The position numbers were made by a program, and so were the translations under genes. Source: Dyadobacter beijingensis DSM 21582 (GTDB lineage: Bacteria > Bacteroidota > Bacteroidia > Cytophagales > Spirosomataceae). Taken from it: DNA of 64,000 nucleotides. The stretch is taken from NCBI RefSeq assembly GCF_000382205.1, contig NZ_KB907789.1, positions 1,104,700 to 1,168,699 on the forward strand. Direction: 5' to 3'. Positions within the stretch are counted from its first letter, which is position 1, and each line of letters begins with the position of its first letter. Shown here in pieces: positions 62,073-64,000 of the stretch. The notes beneath the pieces were generated by a model. The model was not told the DNA's origin. It made no database searches and saw nothing but the letters and a program-made list of their open reading frames with translations.

Positions 62073-62308
62073 AGTGTGCCGCTGATAGATTTATCCTACC
62101 GCCATAAGCACATTTCCGCAGTTTACTCCCCACCCGATTTTCAAGCGGCAACCGTCCGATTATCGAATGTAACCGAAGCCCTTTTTCGGCGTAAAAAAAC
62201 TAGTCAAATGTATCATGTGGCTAGTCTTAAACTACCGCCAAAATAATGCGAATGCGGTGATTTTTGCGGGAATTTGTAATTGTATTTAGTACAAAAATCA
62301 CACATGCT

Positions 62309-64000
62309 ATGAGGAAAAATCTACTGGTCGCTACCTGCATATCGATTGGCTTGTTACTAGGCATTTCCAATGCTGAATCTCAGAACATTTACAACCAGCA
62401 TAATGTTACGCAGGATGTGTTCACCTGGCATTATACAGACTCGCAGCCCTTGCGGGTGATGGAATATTCGACCGACCCGGCAGGCACGATGATCGAACGA
62501 CGGATCGAAGTACTACCGGAAAATAATTTACCATCGATGAGGGTACGAGTCATTGATGACAAATTTGAAGAAGTCCCGTTCATTAACCTTCCTCCATTCA
62601 ATGGAATTTTCGAAGATGGTGCTTTCGGCCTGAAGTATTCGGCAGATGCAGCTACGCTTCTTTTCGGTACGGAAGTTGCGTTCCAGGTCATCAAGGACAA
62701 ATTCGGCTGGCTGGGCATTGATAACCAGGCAGTAAATAGCAAGGAAGTTATTTGGACCATCCTAAATCCCTCCAAACCCAAATTTATCGTCTTCCCCGCT
62801 TACGGACTTACAACGAAAGATTTCATCTACGCTTCGGACGGCACCGAGCCTGAAAAAATAACCATGATTGATGCTGTAACGCATGAGATTGTGCACGCCA
62901 TCATCGACGCCAAAGGAAATGCAGTAATGCCGGAAGACGTAAGCCCTTGCAGTGAACGCCGCGTTCTGGAAGAGGCTCTTTGCGACATTATCGGTTTGTA
63001 CGTCCGCAACGAATACGAGCAAAATTCACCTGCGCTTTATTCGTGGACCCTGGCAAAAGGCGGATTGTATCCGGGAAGATCATTCGACGATCCGAATGCG
63101 TTGCAGCAGCCGGATACTTATTATGGTAATTATTACTCCAATCAGTGCCCCGAAGATGGCGGTTTCATTGTTCACCAAAACGCAACCGTAATCGATCACT
63201 GGTATTATCTGCTGGCAAACGGCACAATCGGCACGGAAACCAACGACCTGGGCTATTCCTATCACTTCAACGGAATCGGCGTCAACAAAGCAATTCAAAT
63301 CGTCTGGAACTGCCTCGATCATCTCGGTAAATACACGGATTTCAACGGCCTCAAAAAGGCTTCGCTTACGGTTACAGAACAACTCTACGGCCTGCATTCC
63401 ACCGAATACCTCGCAGTCATGGACGCATGGTGTGCGGTAGGCATTTGCGATAACAACCTTGGCGTGTTCTCCATGTCACCCGCACATGGCGCCACAGGCG
63501 TGGAGCCCTGGCCAGGCGTGAAGGTAAATGTCATTTGGGAAGGAAAGCCGGCTTCCAAATGGGAGGTGCAAATGGATACCGACATTGCATTCTCCAATCC
63601 TCAGACAATCGAAATCAAGAATTTCACAACCGTCGTCAACCCGAACGGCGGCGCCTCTTATTCCGGCTTCGCCACCGGGTATTTCCAACCGGGAGCGCGC
63701 GTATATGCACGTGCGCGGATCATCGAGGCAGACCCTGATTTCTGCAAAGGATTTAATCCGCTTTGCGTACTATACCAGCAATTCGGGCCTGCACATGCCT
63801 TTGAGCTCGACGATAAAAAAGCTAAATTCTGGCACCCCTTGCCCGTCAAACACTGGGTGGCCAATCCCTGGAACAACCCCGTGATTGAATGGAAATCTGT
63901 CCCGAATGCGCAGCAATATACCTTCGAGGTGGCCGAGGATGACGCATTTACCAAAATCGTTCATGCGGGGACCGTCCCGTCCAGCGGCAATTTCACCGAA
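62309..64000 (+). CDS. Secreted M4-type (thermolysin-like) metalloprotease, partial
   Basis: The frame opens at ATG 62309 and is still open after 564 codons at the right edge. It has a signal peptide (LLVATCISIGLLLGISNAES) and the zinc site HEIVH (His192, Glu193, His196), with the third ligand Glu222 in EEALCDIIG. Next is the thermolysin motif FIVHQNATVIDHWYYLLANG, where thermolysin has a catalytic His. The C-terminal part beyond about residue 390 contains Ig-like modules (PAHGATGVEPWPGVKVNVIWE), usually followed by a sorting domain, not reached here. The proregion is short for the family. Confidence 0.85.
   Translation, partial: MRKNLLVATCISIGLLLGISNAESQNIYNQHNVTQDVFTWHYTDSQPLRVMEYSTDPAGTMIERRIEVLPENNLPSMRVRVIDDKFEEVPFINLPPFNGIFEDGAFGLKYSADAATLLFGTEVAFQVIKDKFGWLGIDNQAVNSKEVIWTILNPSKPKFIVFPAYGLTTKDFIYASDGTEPEKITMIDAVTHEIVHAIIDAKGNAVMPEDVSPCSERRVLEEALCDIIGLYVRNEYEQNSPALYSWTLAKGGLYPGRSFDDPNALQQPDTYYGNYYSNQCPEDGGFIVHQNATVIDHWYYLLANGTIGTETNDLGYSYHFNGIGVNKAIQIVWNCLDHLGKYTDFNGLKKASLTVTEQLYGLHSTEYLAVMDAWCAVGICDNNLGVFSMSPAHGATGVEPWPGVKVNVIWEGKPASKWEVQMDTDIAFSNPQTIEIKNFTTVVNPNGGASYSGFATGYFQPGARVYARARIIEADPDFCKGFNPLCVLYQQFGPAHAFELDDKKAKFWHPLPVKHWVANPWNNPVIEWKSVPNAQQYTFEVAEDDAFTKIVHAGTVPSSGNFTE

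Overview
The window looks like the chromosome of a Cytophagales bacterium (Bacteroidota), most like Dyadobacter or a close relative. This is inference from several signs: SusC/SusD pairs, type IX secretion sorting domains at the C-termini of large secreted proteins, TAnnTTTG -7 promoter elements, tRNAs without an encoded CCA end, and LytS/LytTR two-component systems. The first 26 kb and the last 6 kb are GC-rich and ordinary. The middle is visibly richer in A+T, especially around the second dehydratase.

Left part (1-27,000): an acetyltransferase fragment; an AraC regulator beside a giant FG-GAP two-propeller secreted protein; an SDR oxidoreductase with a second AraC regulator; a secreted GloVer-repeat protein; a FecA-like receptor; a three-tRNA group (Ser-GCT, Pro-TGG, Arg-TCT); BatB/BatC-like proteins; purC; a STAS protein; gltB-gltD; then a polysaccharide deacetylase, a TatD nuclease and a type I asparaginase. 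A tRNA-Ser(GGA) with a clear promoter and terminator closes this part.

Central part (27,258-57,731): a large composite RiPP (ribosomally made, modified peptide) island. A LytS/LytTR pair precedes a Cys-free 47-residue peptide and a full-length LanB dehydratase. An orphan LytTR regulator follows, then two small peptides with an FxsB-like radical SAM/SPASM enzyme of the three-residue-cyclophane type, a TraB-like lipid-exposed hydrolase candidate and an S41 protease. Convergent to these is a seven-gene minus-strand operon: TonB-type outer-membrane barrel, a LanC-like protein lacking all zinc ligands, a true LanC, a luciferase-like flavin oxidoreductase, an unknown helical protein, a C39-peptidase ABC exporter and a short HlyD adaptor. 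Divergent from it, on the plus strand, are four Cys-rich double-glycine precursor peptides, a second full LanB, and SusC, SusD and a lipoprotein.

The most striking point is between the divergent operons. A complete tRNA-Glu(UUC)-like gene sits directly upstream of the first precursor, and a decayed second copy lies upstream of the third. LanB enzymes use glutamyl-tRNA-Glu as co-substrate, so a tRNA-Glu carried inside a lanthipeptide cluster may supply the dehydratases.

Right part (57,732-64,000): a frameshifted GH43 glycosidase remnant, a small lipoprotein, a tiny membrane protein, a FtsX/MacB-type permease, an XRE regulator and the start of a secreted M4 (thermolysin-like) metalloprotease that runs off the edge.
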